A DNA stretch of 64,000 bases from a bacterium (GTDB lineage Bacteria > Bdellovibrionota_C > UBA2361 > SZUA-149 > JAQTWB01), in the NCBI GenBank assembly GCA_028689495.1, contig JAQTWB010000002.1:29747-93746 (forward strand), written 5' to 3'. The notes beneath the pieces were generated by a model. That model was not told where the DNA came from. It saw only the letters and a program-made list of their open reading frames with translations, and searched no databases. Within the stretch, counting starts at the first letter, position 1, and every line of letters begins with the position of its first letter. This document shows, one piece after another, positions 1 to 7,957 of this stretch. Both the position numbers and the translations under genes were made by a program.

Positions 1-1247
1 GAACTGTATTCCTGATCGGGATCATTATCTCTATTCATCGCATTCTCAAGAAAACCATTCTTGGGCCCCTGCACCTGGCCACCGGAATCTCGGTATTCCT
101 CGCAGAAATAATCATCCCGAATATCTTCCCCTGGTCATTTGCCAGCACTTCAATCGGCTGGTCATCATCCGCATCCTGGGCCTCAATAATTGGAGTCAAC
201 GGGCTTGTCATACCTTTATTTTTGCTAATGTCGTTGCTCGATCAAACTTTAGAGCTATGGCAACACAAGCTCAGGCGAGCCTCCCTCTTACCTGCATCAA
301 TCCTCCTGTCTCTGACAGTTGTCTACCATGCAGGCGGACACTTGATGAACAAAAATACCCTGTCGCAGGAAAATGGCCATATCAGTATCTCTGCTGTGCA
401 AGGCAACCTCGATCATCAAAAAAAAGGTAATACCCAATTTAATTCCATCAATCTATCTCTCTACCGCGATCTAAGCAGAGGGTCCCCAAAAAGCGACTTG
501 CTCGTCTGGCCCGAAACGACCTTCCCCTATCCGATCCCCGAAACAATAACTTCCGTCGAGCAGACTGAACATGATCCCCTTCCTGAAGCGACCACGAACC
601 TTTTATTTGGTGCCATTATCTCCACTGACAATGGAATGTTCTACAACGCAGCCCTGCTCCGCTCCCCTATGGGGAATATTTCAGGCCGTTATTACAAAAG
701 AGGGTTAATGCCGTTTGGAGAATTTATACCACTTGCCGATTATCTCCCTTGGCTTGAGCAATATTTTAAAAAATCAATGCCGCTACTCACTGGTCAAACA
801 CCGGGCATTATTACGCTACAAACGAAAGACTCCCTTGCCAAAATGGCGATCCTTATCTGTTATGAGGACCTGCTCCCGGAGATCTCCAACAAACGCATTG
901 TGGAAGAAGAAGCCAACCTTTTGCTGGCAATCTCCAACGACGGCTGGTTCTCCGACAGCAGTGCTCTTCAGCAACATAATCTTCTTGCCCGCTGGCGCGC
1001 GATTGAAACACGAAAGTCTCTGGTGCGCGTCACAAATACCGGAATCAGCTCAGTGAGTGACCCCACAGGACGACAGATAAAATGGATTCCGGAAAACTCC
1101 GTCAATATAATGCGAAGCAATGTTTATCTTTATCCTGGGCTCACCTTCTTCGCTACCTGGGGCAATCTGCCAACCCTGCTGACATCCTGCCTCCTGGCGA
1201 TAGTGGCTCTAGCTCATTCATGGTGGAGTAGCAGGAGAGACAGCTGA
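1..1247 (+). CDS. lnt: Apolipoprotein N-acyltransferase, 5'-truncated by window edge
   Basis: The reading frame is open from base 3 to the stop at 1247, so the N-terminal membrane part lies outside the window. Lnt transfers the third acyl chain onto the N-terminal cysteine of lipoproteins in the inner membrane. The visible part holds the last membrane segments of the N-terminal bundle, a complete nitrilase-type (CN hydrolase) periplasmic domain and a C-terminal membrane helix. The catalytic triad is readable: Glu in VWPETTFP, Lys in YYKRGLMPFGEF and Cys in ILICYEDLLPE. The motif SNDGWF followed by HNLLARWRAIE is also typical of Lnt. No internal defect is seen. The window also holds a DUF4105/Lnb_N protein (15921-17825), another family tied to lipoprotein acylation. 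Confidence 0.95.
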   Translation, partial: TVFLIGIIISIHRILKKTILGPLHLATGISVFLAEIIIPNIFPWSFASTSIGWSSSASWASIIGVNGLVIPLFLLMSLLDQTLELWQHKLRRASLLPASILLSLTVVYHAGGHLMNKNTLSQENGHISISAVQGNLDHQKKGNTQFNSINLSLYRDLSRGSPKSDLLVWPETTFPYPIPETITSVEQTEHDPLPEATTNLLFGAIISTDNGMFYNAALLRSPMGNISGRYYKRGLMPFGEFIPLADYLPWLEQYFKKSMPLLTGQTPGIITLQTKDSLAKMAILICYEDLLPEISNKRIVEEEANLLLAISNDGWFSDSSALQQHNLLARWRAIETRKSLVRVTNTGISSVSDPTGRQIKWIPENSVNIMRSNVYLYPGLTFFATWGNLPTLLTSCLLAIVALAHSWWSSRRDS

Positions 1248-1253
1248 AAATCT

Positions 1254-1280
1254 GCGGGCGCGTCACGACGCGCCTCTACA
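1254..1280. repeat. Dispersed palindromic repeat, family A (variant copy)
   Basis: A short inverted repeat (GGCGCGT, 4-base loop, ACGCGCC) followed by CTCTACA lies just after lnt. It matches the layout of the GGCGCC-CTC/GAG-GGCGCCCCTACA palindromes at 6050, 30386, 40433 and 56395. It may also terminate lnt transcription, although no T-run follows. Confidence 0.6.
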
Positions 1281-1319
1281 AGGACCCACCGTAATTCCGA
1301 CGACATTTGCAATGCCATC

Positions 1320-1357
1320 ACAACCTCACGACGGGCTTAAGTGCGACATCCGGGTTA
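1320..1357. repeat. 38 bp dispersed repeat, copy 1
   Basis: This stretch matches 45013-45050 at 35 of 38 positions, in the same orientation. It begins ACAACCTCACGACGGGCTTA in both copies. Both copies lie in or at the edge of an intergenic gap. No gene is associated. Confidence 0.7.
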
Positions 1358-1469
1358 AATCCATCAACAGAATCCTAAAGTTTTCCATATTTCCTGTCGA
1401 CACAAACCCCGGGGAATGGCAGATTCTGCAACATACAAGCTACCAATATCGCAGGTTAATCTAAAAATA

Positions 1470-2021
1470 ATGGGCAACAGAAAAGAAAAAGGCTCGATCA
1501 TGACCGAGTTTGCGGTGACCATGCCGCTGCTTATCGCCTTTTTAATGGGCATGACCGACCTTTCGCGTGCGATCAATGCCTACTTTATTATTTCACAAAT
1601 CAGCAGAGAAGCGGCCAGAGTCGGTTCCAGCATGGAAGACCTTGAACTTGGCACTTACACCCATATTCCACGAGCCATAGACGAACTTCATTGCAACCCG
1701 ACATCAGGCGGCACTACCAATTCCTGCCTCAATCACCTAATCCTGCAAAGAAGAGTCCTGCAGATGCTAAGCTGGCACAATTTACCGTTAACTCCCGGCC
1801 AGACTTTTATCCAGACACAGTTGATTGGAGAAACCGGAGGATCGACCGAAAACTCCGTTCAATTCCTCATCAGCTCCAGATTCGATGCGATATTTCCAAT
1901 TTTTGATGGGCTGACCATCAGCACATCGGTTCGCGCCCCTTATCTCTATACAACTTCTGGTATTTCGAATAATTATGGCTGCCCCACTGGCTCTCTCCAT
2001 GTTAACTGCAGGGGGTTGTAA
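1470..2021 (+). CDS. TadE-like pseudopilin
   Basis: TadE-type proteins are minor pseudopilins of the Tad (Flp) secretion/pilus system, anchored in the inner membrane and cut by a prepilin peptidase. The N-terminus carries KEKG followed by SIMTEF, with Glu at +5 and Phe at +6 after the Gly, as in prepilin-type cleavage sites. One hydrophobic helix (AVTMPLLIAFLMGMTDLSRA) and a TadE-like segment (ISREAARVGS) follow. The rest is a small extracytoplasmic domain with two cysteines near residues 75-85. The ATG at 1470 gives the short leader usual for these proteins. An in-frame ATG at 1416 has no usable ribosome site. The gene leads a run of three Tad-like genes. No Tad ATPase, secretin or platform gene is in the window. 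Confidence 0.8.
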   Translation: MGNRKEKGSIMTEFAVTMPLLIAFLMGMTDLSRAINAYFIISQISREAARVGSSMEDLELGTYTHIPRAIDELHCNPTSGGTTNSCLNHLILQRRVLQMLSWHNLPLTPGQTFIQTQLIGETGGSTENSVQFLISSRFDAIFPIFDGLTISTSVRAPYLYTTSGISNNYGCPTGSLHVNCRGL

Positions 2022-2023
2022 CT

Positions 2024-3121
2024 ATGCATAACTTGTTTACCGCCAAGCACGTCCCTCTGGCAGCCAGACAAAACCTGACAGCCAGACAAAAAAAGCAACA
2101 TGGGGCTGTGATGGTCGAATTCGCCATAAGTGGCCTTTTGCTGATCACAACCATTCTGGCGCTAATCGATCTCGGCCGAATTTTTTATATCCAAAATACC
2201 CTCAACAAAGCGGCCGATAACGCCCTGTCTCTGGCCCAGAAAATCGAAAACCTGCAAACTGAAACCAGGACTCTGAATCCATCAGTGGCCGCACAGCAGG
2301 CACAATTAAACGACTTTACCGCCGCACTGGATGCGGTAGAAGCTGAAGCAAATCAACTGCTCTCCGCCTCACTGGTCTCGCCACCGGGGACAGATAGCGC
2401 AGCAAGATTATTACCAATCACCATCTACGACAAAAACGCCTCCGGCAATATGATTCTGACCCGTGACATTGGAATTCTCCGCCCGGGAGCCAGCGTGAAG
2501 TACACCGATAGTTATGGTCGTACTCAATGGTTCGCTCACCCCACTCACTGCAATAACGCGGCACCAAACTGCACAGTACCACTGGCAGCATCCGCCAACT
2601 GGGACAGCACAATTAAAAACGAACCGCTGGTTGTCGAAATCAAGGCGCAAGTCAGCACAATTGTCGGAGGAATTATCCCCTTCCTTGATAACGCGACTCT
2701 CACCGGTCGAGCAATTGGCTACAGAGAAGTATTGCCAAAAGGTGCTTATGCCGAAAGTTACGCCCTGCCAAGTGCATCGACGACTGTTGTCACGACCAGT
2801 GTCACCACCACCACCAGCACTTCGACCTCAGTAACAACATCAGTGGCAACTTCAGCAACATCAGTGCCGTCTTCATCCGTAACAACCGCGCCGCCATCTA
2901 CGTCAACAACAACTTCTAGCGCGGCAAGCACCGGCCCATCAACCTCGACTACCACAACCGTCGTTGCGACTTCCGTAACAAGTGTATCCAGCAGCTCAAC
3001 TGTAACAACGTCAACTACAACAACTTCTATCTCCTGCGCATCAATTCGCCGCAGCTGCTACTTTGCCGGAGGCTCATATCATTATAATGGTGGCGCATGT
3101 TATTGCGCCTACAGCGGATAA
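2024..3121 (+). CDS. TadE/TadF-like pseudopilin with Thr/Ser-rich tail
   Basis: The start lies 2 bases after the upstream stop, so the two genes are probably translated together. The N-terminus has a basic leader, then HG followed by AVMVEF (Glu +5, Phe +6) and a hydrophobic helix, as in Tad pseudopilins. A soluble domain of about 200 residues follows. From roughly residue 249 to 340 the protein becomes almost only Thr, Ser and Val, with some Ala and Pro. It ends in a short cysteine-containing cap with CASIRRSCY and CYC. TadE/F proteins normally lack such a mucin-like tail. It could be a glycosylated or wall-spanning stalk, but that is inference. The stop overlaps the leader region of the next gene's longest frame. 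Confidence 0.75.
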   Translation: MHNLFTAKHVPLAARQNLTARQKKQHGAVMVEFAISGLLLITTILALIDLGRIFYIQNTLNKAADNALSLAQKIENLQTETRTLNPSVAAQQAQLNDFTAALDAVEAEANQLLSASLVSPPGTDSAARLLPITIYDKNASGNMILTRDIGILRPGASVKYTDSYGRTQWFAHPTHCNNAAPNCTVPLAASANWDSTIKNEPLVVEIKAQVSTIVGGIIPFLDNATLTGRAIGYREVLPKGAYAESYALPSASTTVVTTSVTTTTSTSTSVTTSVATSATSVPSSSVTTAPPSTSTTTSSAASTGPSTSTTTTVVATSVTSVSSSSTVTTSTTTTSISCASIRRSCYFAGGSYHYNGGACYCAYSG

Positions 3122-3129
3122 GGCACCTT

Positions 3130-5226
3130 ATGATTACAAACACAGCCAACACCCATCAAACCCACCCGAATGAAAAAGGCTCAATCATTGCGCTGGTGGC
3201 CATCGTGATGACGGTACTTGTGCTCTTCGCTGCCTTGTCAATTGATACAGCACGACTCTTCACCAGCGACTCGGAACACCGGCATAATGCCGAGTTTATT
3301 GCCCTGTCGGCAATCGAAGGATACTATACCGCCGACTTTGATCCATCTGATTCAGCTGAAACCCGTCACCAAAAACGCTTGCAAAGTGCAATTGAGAAAG
3401 CCGAAACCGTTGGCGGTTATGCGACTTACATGACACTTGACTCCGGAGAGATCGTCAAATCTGGCTCTTTGTCCTACCCAAATGGCTACACAGTCGATGG
3501 CGTACATAACGGCAATTCCGGAGTTATCATCCCCGGACGGTGGTGGTCCGAGGAACCGACAGAAACATGCGCTGTCTATACGGAAGGTAGCTCTACCTGC
3601 CCTTGTCTGGACGGTGCCTGGAGAGGGGCTTGTTTTGAAGAGGTTGATCCTGAAGATTCAGCAATCAGCGCATTTCAGGTTGACCTTAAAACTCCAGACG
3701 AATCGCCATTGACACTTTTGTTCGCCAAGGCCGGAGGAACCGACGCGGAATCTATCGGCCTTAATGCCCGCGCCATCGGTTCCCTCACCCCACGACGGGG
3801 GATGTTCCTTGTTGACCTTTCCAAATCTGTTGTTGCCGAAACCCATTTGGCGAAAGCACTAAACATTGCTGACCCCGGAACACAGCGGGGCTTCGTTGGC
3901 TATGAACTGGACACATCTTCCTCTAGCTGCCCCTTTGACGGCGCCAACAACGTCTGTCCAAACGATTTATCCTGCACCTTCCTCCATACCGAAGAAGATG
4001 ATACTTATAACAACTTCTTCGCCTCTCCTCCTGCGTATGCCCGTTCACTGGATGACATTCGAGGAATTATCACTGGCCCCCCAACTCGTCACTTCAAAGA
4101 TGACTACCGCTGCTACAGTGTAGATTACCTCGATAAATCAACAGCTACTGAACAAAATATTCATCGCGAATTCCTCGTTGATGTGAATTGGCAAAATACT
4201 TCCAACACATCTGACTACTATGTAGGTCCGCAACCGCTAACCAATATCCTCGGCGGCATTCACACCGCCTTCAGCCTGTTTGAGCAACGTTCCGTTCGCT
4301 CCGACCTCGCCGGAGTTCTCGGCTATGACCGTTCTTCCAATATCGACATCAGAACTCTTGAACCCTCAATTCCCGGCAGCGATGAGTTCACTGACATGAA
4401 AGAAATGTTCGATGTCTCAAACCCTGGTGATTTAACCGCAAAGGCACTTCGCGCCCAGGCAATGTTTTTCCCGCGACCTGACAATGACCCCGTAGTTGGC
4501 GGAGGAGCTAACAATACCGATATCCGGGGAGCAATTGAGGTCGCCTTAAGCAAACTGGCCAACGAAAGCAGCTCCGCCACAGCGGAAAACTTCATTGTCC
4601 TGTTCACAGACGGAATTACAAACTGTGTCCGTAGCAACACTTTTGGCGCTCGCGGAGTCGACGGCAAATACTGCCAGAATAACGAGCCCGTCTATAACGC
4701 TTCAGTGACAGAGGTCCTGAATTACGCCGATCAACAGCTCGTTCCCAGAAAAATTCCGATTCATCTTTTTATGTTCGGCAACGACGTCTCACCGCATACC
4801 TTTCTCACCACGAGTGTCGACAAGCCAACCGTCTGTATGGGAGAACTTGAAGCACGAGTTCGCGGCGTCGCTTATTACAAAACTGGCGGGACACTCGCCT
4901 CGGCAAGCAGCGCTACACCGTTTTATACAGCCAATCAGATTTCCGACCTGGCGAAAAAAACAAATGGCTTTTTCCTGCCAATTCGCCCGCCATGCAAAGT
5001 CAGCGGAGTTAATACAGATGTTACTGCCACACTGGATGCCGCCTGCGCGACCAAGGGCGTCGGATATGTCAAAGGAGTTTATACGCCAACCGCCGTAGTC
5101 GTCCCCAATTTCACTGATGGCAGTGGACGGCTTATCTGCGACCCCAAAGGGCGAACCCAGGATCAGCAAATCACCGAATATATGGAACAGATACTGGGCG
5201 ATAACCCATTTTCGCTGGTTAGATAA
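3130..5226 (+). CDS. TadG-like protein with von Willebrand A domain
   Basis: The start is the ATG at 3130, 9 bases after the upstream stop; an earlier in-frame start at 3097 would overlap the previous gene. The N-terminus reads NEKG-SIIALVAIVMTVLVLF, the basic-Gly-hydrophobic arrangement of Tad pseudopilins, followed by DTARLF. A vWA domain covers about residues 220-560: DLSKS near residue 228 is the MIDAS DxSxS motif, and FTDG near 493 is the second metal-site loop. Cysteines are frequent (for example CPCLDG and CPND), suggesting disulphides outside the cytoplasm. TadG-type vWA proteins are thought to act in adhesion or assembly at the surface. This is the last gene of the three-gene Tad-like set. 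Confidence 0.8.
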   Translation: MITNTANTHQTHPNEKGSIIALVAIVMTVLVLFAALSIDTARLFTSDSEHRHNAEFIALSAIEGYYTADFDPSDSAETRHQKRLQSAIEKAETVGGYATYMTLDSGEIVKSGSLSYPNGYTVDGVHNGNSGVIIPGRWWSEEPTETCAVYTEGSSTCPCLDGAWRGACFEEVDPEDSAISAFQVDLKTPDESPLTLLFAKAGGTDAESIGLNARAIGSLTPRRGMFLVDLSKSVVAETHLAKALNIADPGTQRGFVGYELDTSSSSCPFDGANNVCPNDLSCTFLHTEEDDTYNNFFASPPAYARSLDDIRGIITGPPTRHFKDDYRCYSVDYLDKSTATEQNIHREFLVDVNWQNTSNTSDYYVGPQPLTNILGGIHTAFSLFEQRSVRSDLAGVLGYDRSSNIDIRTLEPSIPGSDEFTDMKEMFDVSNPGDLTAKALRAQAMFFPRPDNDPVVGGGANNTDIRGAIEVALSKLANESSSATAENFIVLFTDGITNCVRSNTFGARGVDGKYCQNNEPVYNASVTEVLNYADQQLVPRKIPIHLFMFGNDVSPHTFLTTSVDKPTVCMGELEARVRGVAYYKTGGTLASASSATPFYTANQISDLAKKTNGFFLPIRPPCKVSGVNTDVTATLDAACATKGVGYVKGVYTPTAVVVPNFTDGSGRLICDPKGRTQDQQITEYMEQILGDNPFSLVR

Positions 5227-5352
5227 TTAGGCGATTAGCGATAACAATTGTTCTGGTCATTCGCTGCAGTTAAACCTTCCTTAACGAAGCATACACTGGC
5301 TTGCGAGTTAAGTGTGCCGACAGGCAACCCTAATCACAAGCCAGACTTTTAC

Positions 5353-5877
5353 TTACACCCCACAATAATAACGGCGTGTCACCAAGTACGCATATCGGCG
5401 TAGCAAGTCGTCTAGTTTGCTGTCAGAAATCACACAGTTGGGAACAAAGCAATTGTTCCAATTGACATCACCACCCTCCAAATCACTGCAATTCAAATAT
5501 TCGTAAACTCTCCGCATTGCCGGAATCATATCTTCAGAAGACTGTATGTCACGAAGCGCTGTGAGCAACATAAACAAAACGACAGGACGTTCATCCTGAT
5601 ATAGACGCTCAAGCATCCATTTTCTTGTTGGTTGATGTTCGCGAAAGCAGCAGGCAAATGCGAAGCCAATATTGCGCAACGTTGTAGGGAGATAACGTCC
5701 CGTCCCCAGATGTTCAAGAAGTTGATCTCGCACTTCCGATGATTGCTTCAGCAATTCCTGTGAACGCTTCCTCATGTAACAATTGGGACTACCGCTTGTC
5801 TCCTCAAGAAAATACAGCAGCGACTGCATGAGAAACGAACGTTCAGCCGTAGATGAATCAAGTGCAGAATCAAACAT
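5353..5877 (-). CDS. Uncharacterised 174-residue protein
   Basis: I do not recognise this protein. It is predicted soluble, with no signal peptide and mostly helical sequence. It has a cluster of Leu/Arg-rich segments (RDQLLEHLGTGRYLPTTLRN) and an aromatic, basic C-terminus (RRYYCGV). The start is taken at the ATG at 5877 because a strong GGAGG lies just upstream; a TTG at 5889 would put the GGAGG inside the gene. It stands alone between the Tad genes (+) and mscL (-), so context gives no function. Helical-repeat scaffolds are one possibility, without real support. Confidence 0.6.
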   Translation of the reverse strand: MFDSALDSSTAERSFLMQSLLYFLEETSGSPNCYMRKRSQELLKQSSEVRDQLLEHLGTGRYLPTTLRNIGFAFACCFREHQPTRKWMLERLYQDERPVVLFMLLTALRDIQSSEDMIPAMRRVYEYLNCSDLEGGDVNWNNCFVPNCVISDSKLDDLLRRYAYLVTRRYYCGV

Positions 5878-6049
5878 AAAAACCTCCAAAATTTAACCTA
5901 AAACAGTCGAATGACCCAGGGCAGACCGGACAGCAATAACTGCAACCAGGCCGGCTCCGGGCCAGCAGGTCAATCATCTACTCATATACAAAGTGGCAGC
6001 CCTGCCCAAGCCTACTATTTTCAGGGCGCACATTCATGGTCGATCTGGT

Positions 6050-6075
6050 GGGCGCCTCTCGAGGCGCCCCTACAA
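6050..6075. repeat. Dispersed palindromic repeat, family A
   Basis: GGGCGCCTC followed by TCGAGGCGCCCCTACAA forms a near-perfect palindrome with a CCTACA tail. Related copies lie at 1254, 30386, 40433 and 56395. It lies in the gap of about 500 bases between 5878 and 6372, which otherwise holds the family B palindrome at 6131 and a GCAGCC/GGCTGC hairpin near 6082-6107. I see no gene in that gap. Confidence 0.8.
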
Positions 6076-6130
6076 ATCTTTTGCAGCCTACCTAGAGTTC
6101 GGCTGCCCAACGGTGATACTTCGCCGGGGT

Positions 6131-6152
6131 GCCGAGCTCCAGCTCGGCGCCT
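6131..6152. repeat. Dispersed palindromic repeat, family B
   Basis: GCCGAGCTCCAGCTCGGC is an inverted repeat with an 8 bp stem. The same GAGCTCCAGCTC / GAGCTGGAGCTC core recurs at 21286-21312, 36330-36405, 36556-36631 and 57196-57228, always between genes. Confidence 0.75.
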
Positions 6153-6336
6153 TTCCACTATCACCCTACTCTTCTTAGCCCTTGCGGCTTGACAGCAAAT
6201 ACACTCGCTACCTACGCCCTACATCTCATCGCAGACTTCACAACCTACCCTTCGATTTAATATTCAGGGGGGCCTATGTGAATATTCGGGATAACCCGAA
6301 CAACCGGGGCCCTACAATAAAACAGGAAAAACATCA

Positions 6337-6370
6337 AGAAGGGCAGGTGCATTTGCCTGCCCTTCTTTTG
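6337..6370 (-). terminator. Rho-independent terminator of mscL
   Basis: Immediately after the mscL stop, on the minus strand, AGAAGGGCAGG and CCTGCCCTTCT form an 11 bp stem with an 8-base loop. A T-rich stretch (TGATGTTTTTC) follows. On the plus strand it is also followed by TTTT, so it could work in both directions. Confidence 0.8.
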
Positions 6371-6372
6371 AA

Positions 6373-6780
6373 CTAGCGCGATTTTAAGAGATCGCGAATC
6401 TCGGCAAGCAAAACCTGCTCAGCCGATGGAGCCGGAGCATCGGCTTTAACTTCTTGCTTCTGCTCCTGTCGCTTTAAAGCATTAATTCCCTTAACAAGTA
6501 TAAAAATTGCAAAAGCAACAATAATAAAGTCGATTCCATTCTGAATGAAGGCCCCGTATTTCAAGCTCACCGCCGCCTGGCCATCGGCCGCATCCTTAAG
6601 AATCAGGGCAAAATCACCAAAGTCCATCCCCCCGAGCAGCATACCAATCGGTGGCATCAACACATCATTCACCAAGGACGAAACAATCTTGCCAAAAGCC
6701 CCACCAACAATAATACCGACTGCCATGTCAACCATATTGCCTTTGATGGCGAACTCTTTGAACTCCTTTATAATGCCCAT
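6373..6780 (-). CDS. mscL: Large-conductance mechanosensitive channel
   Basis: MscL forms a pentameric inner-membrane channel that opens under membrane tension and releases solutes during osmotic downshock. The protein starts [15 protein letters not shown], matching the amphipathic N-terminal helix of the family. It continues with the first pore helix ([20 protein letters not shown]), a short periplasmic loop, a second membrane helix ([15 protein letters not shown]) and a charged C-terminal bundle. The ATG at 6780 is chosen because it matches the family N-terminus; longer frames up to 6828 add unrelated residues. It is a single-gene unit with its own terminator, divergent from the OmpA gene. 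Confidence 0.96.
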   Translation of the reverse strand: MGIIKEFKEFAIKGNMVDMAVGIIVGGAFGKIVSSLVNDVLMPPIGMLLGGMDFGDFALILKDAADGQAAVSLKYGAFIQNGIDFIIVAFAIFILVKGINALKRQEQKQEVKADAPAPSAEQVLLAEIRDLLKSR

Positions 6781-6899
6781 AAATCTCATGCTCCATGTCA
6801 GTGATTTGGCACAAAATAAAAAAGCCAAATCTTGTTATTTAAAAATTTTAAAGTAGTCTCCGCGCACCATAAATAACCTTTCATTTAGAGGTAAGGCAA

Positions 6900-7877
6900 A
6901 TGAACAAGATATCAAACAAACTCTCCCTCGGTCTGCTGACTGCAGGGCTGCTCGTATCAAGCATGACTTCACTGGCAACAGCTGAAGGTTTTAAAAAAGG
7001 ACAAATGGAAGTAGGCACCCAGATTGGTGGCATGCTGATTGAAGGAGACTCCAAAGTCGATGCACCGCACATTGCAGCTGGCGCCCGTTTTGGTTACTTC
7101 GTCAGCGATCAGACCGCTGTCGAAGCTGGCATACTTTCTTCCGAACTCGATGTAAAAAACAATGACGAAAGTAGCGACATGCTCCTGCCAACAGTTGAAG
7201 CGCAATATCACCTGCCAGTGACTGGCTCAATTGTTCCTTTCGTTGCCGCGGGCCTTGGCGCTATTGCCGAAGATGGTCCTTCTCCAGCAAACACTGGTAG
7301 CGTTGTTCTGCCAGTCGGTGGTGGCTTGAAGTGGCTTATCAGCAAAGATCTGCTCGTTCGCACTGATGCCCGCTGGATCGTCGACACAGATGGCGGAAAT
7401 GAATCACACAAGGGAAGCTACACAGCAGGCGTTTCTTGGCTCTTCGGTGGACCACGCACCTGCCACAAGGCGGTAGAACCTGTAGCTGAGCCAGTTGTCA
7501 TGCCAGAAGCTGCTGCAGCTCTCGAAAGAGACAACCAGGTCAGCATCAACCTCGAAGTTCAATTTGACTTCGACAAGGTTGCAATCAAGCCACAATTTGA
7601 AGCGCGTCTGCAGGAATTTGCCGCTTTCATGAAGCAGCACCCGGAAACAAATGCTGAAATTGAAGGTCACACTGACAACATCGGCAGCAAAACATACAAC
7701 GACAAACTGTCAATGCGTCGCGCCAACTCTGTCAAGGCATACCTGATCAGCAAAGGCGGCATCGATTCATCCCGTCTTCGCGCTTCTGGTTACGGATTCT
7801 CCCGTCCAGTAGCGACAAACGCTACAGACGCTGGACGCGCCCAAAACCGTCGCGTAATCGGCACTGTCAGAAAGTAG
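6900..7877 (+). CDS. OmpA-family outer-membrane protein
   Basis: A signal peptide (MNKISNKLSLGLLTAGLLVS, cleavage near ATA-EG at residue 28) leads into an N-terminal region of about 150 residues with alternating polar and aromatic sequence, likely an 8-strand barrel. The C-terminal 110 residues are an OmpA-like peptidoglycan-binding domain: VQFDFDKVAIKP, then EIEGHTDNIGSKTYN and LSMRRANSVKAYL, with the diaminopimelate-contacting Asp and Arg present. It links the outer membrane to peptidoglycan. A good ribosome site (AGAGGT) precedes the ATG, and a strong terminator follows. The N-terminal barrel is inferred from pattern only. Confidence 0.9.
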   Translation: MNKISNKLSLGLLTAGLLVSSMTSLATAEGFKKGQMEVGTQIGGMLIEGDSKVDAPHIAAGARFGYFVSDQTAVEAGILSSELDVKNNDESSDMLLPTVEAQYHLPVTGSIVPFVAAGLGAIAEDGPSPANTGSVVLPVGGGLKWLISKDLLVRTDARWIVDTDGGNESHKGSYTAGVSWLFGGPRTCHKAVEPVAEPVVMPEAAAALERDNQVSINLEVQFDFDKVAIKPQFEARLQEFAAFMKQHPETNAEIEGHTDNIGSKTYNDKLSMRRANSVKAYLISKGGIDSSRLRASGYGFSRPVATNATDAGRAQNRRVIGTVRK

Positions 7878-7925
7878 TCGCCGAGATGACTAAAAAATAG
7901 GCGGCTCCGCTGGAGCTGGTTGTTC

Positions 7926-7953
7926 CGGGGCAGGCAACTGCCCCGTTTTTTTT
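7926..7953 (+). terminator. Rho-independent terminator of the OmpA-family gene
   Basis: CGGGGCAG, loop GCAA and CTGCCCCG are followed by eight T. It lies between the converging OmpA gene (+) and addA-like gene (-). The stem shares GGGCAGGCAA with the hairpins at 6337 and 15846. Confidence 0.9.
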
Positions 7954-7957
7954 CTGT

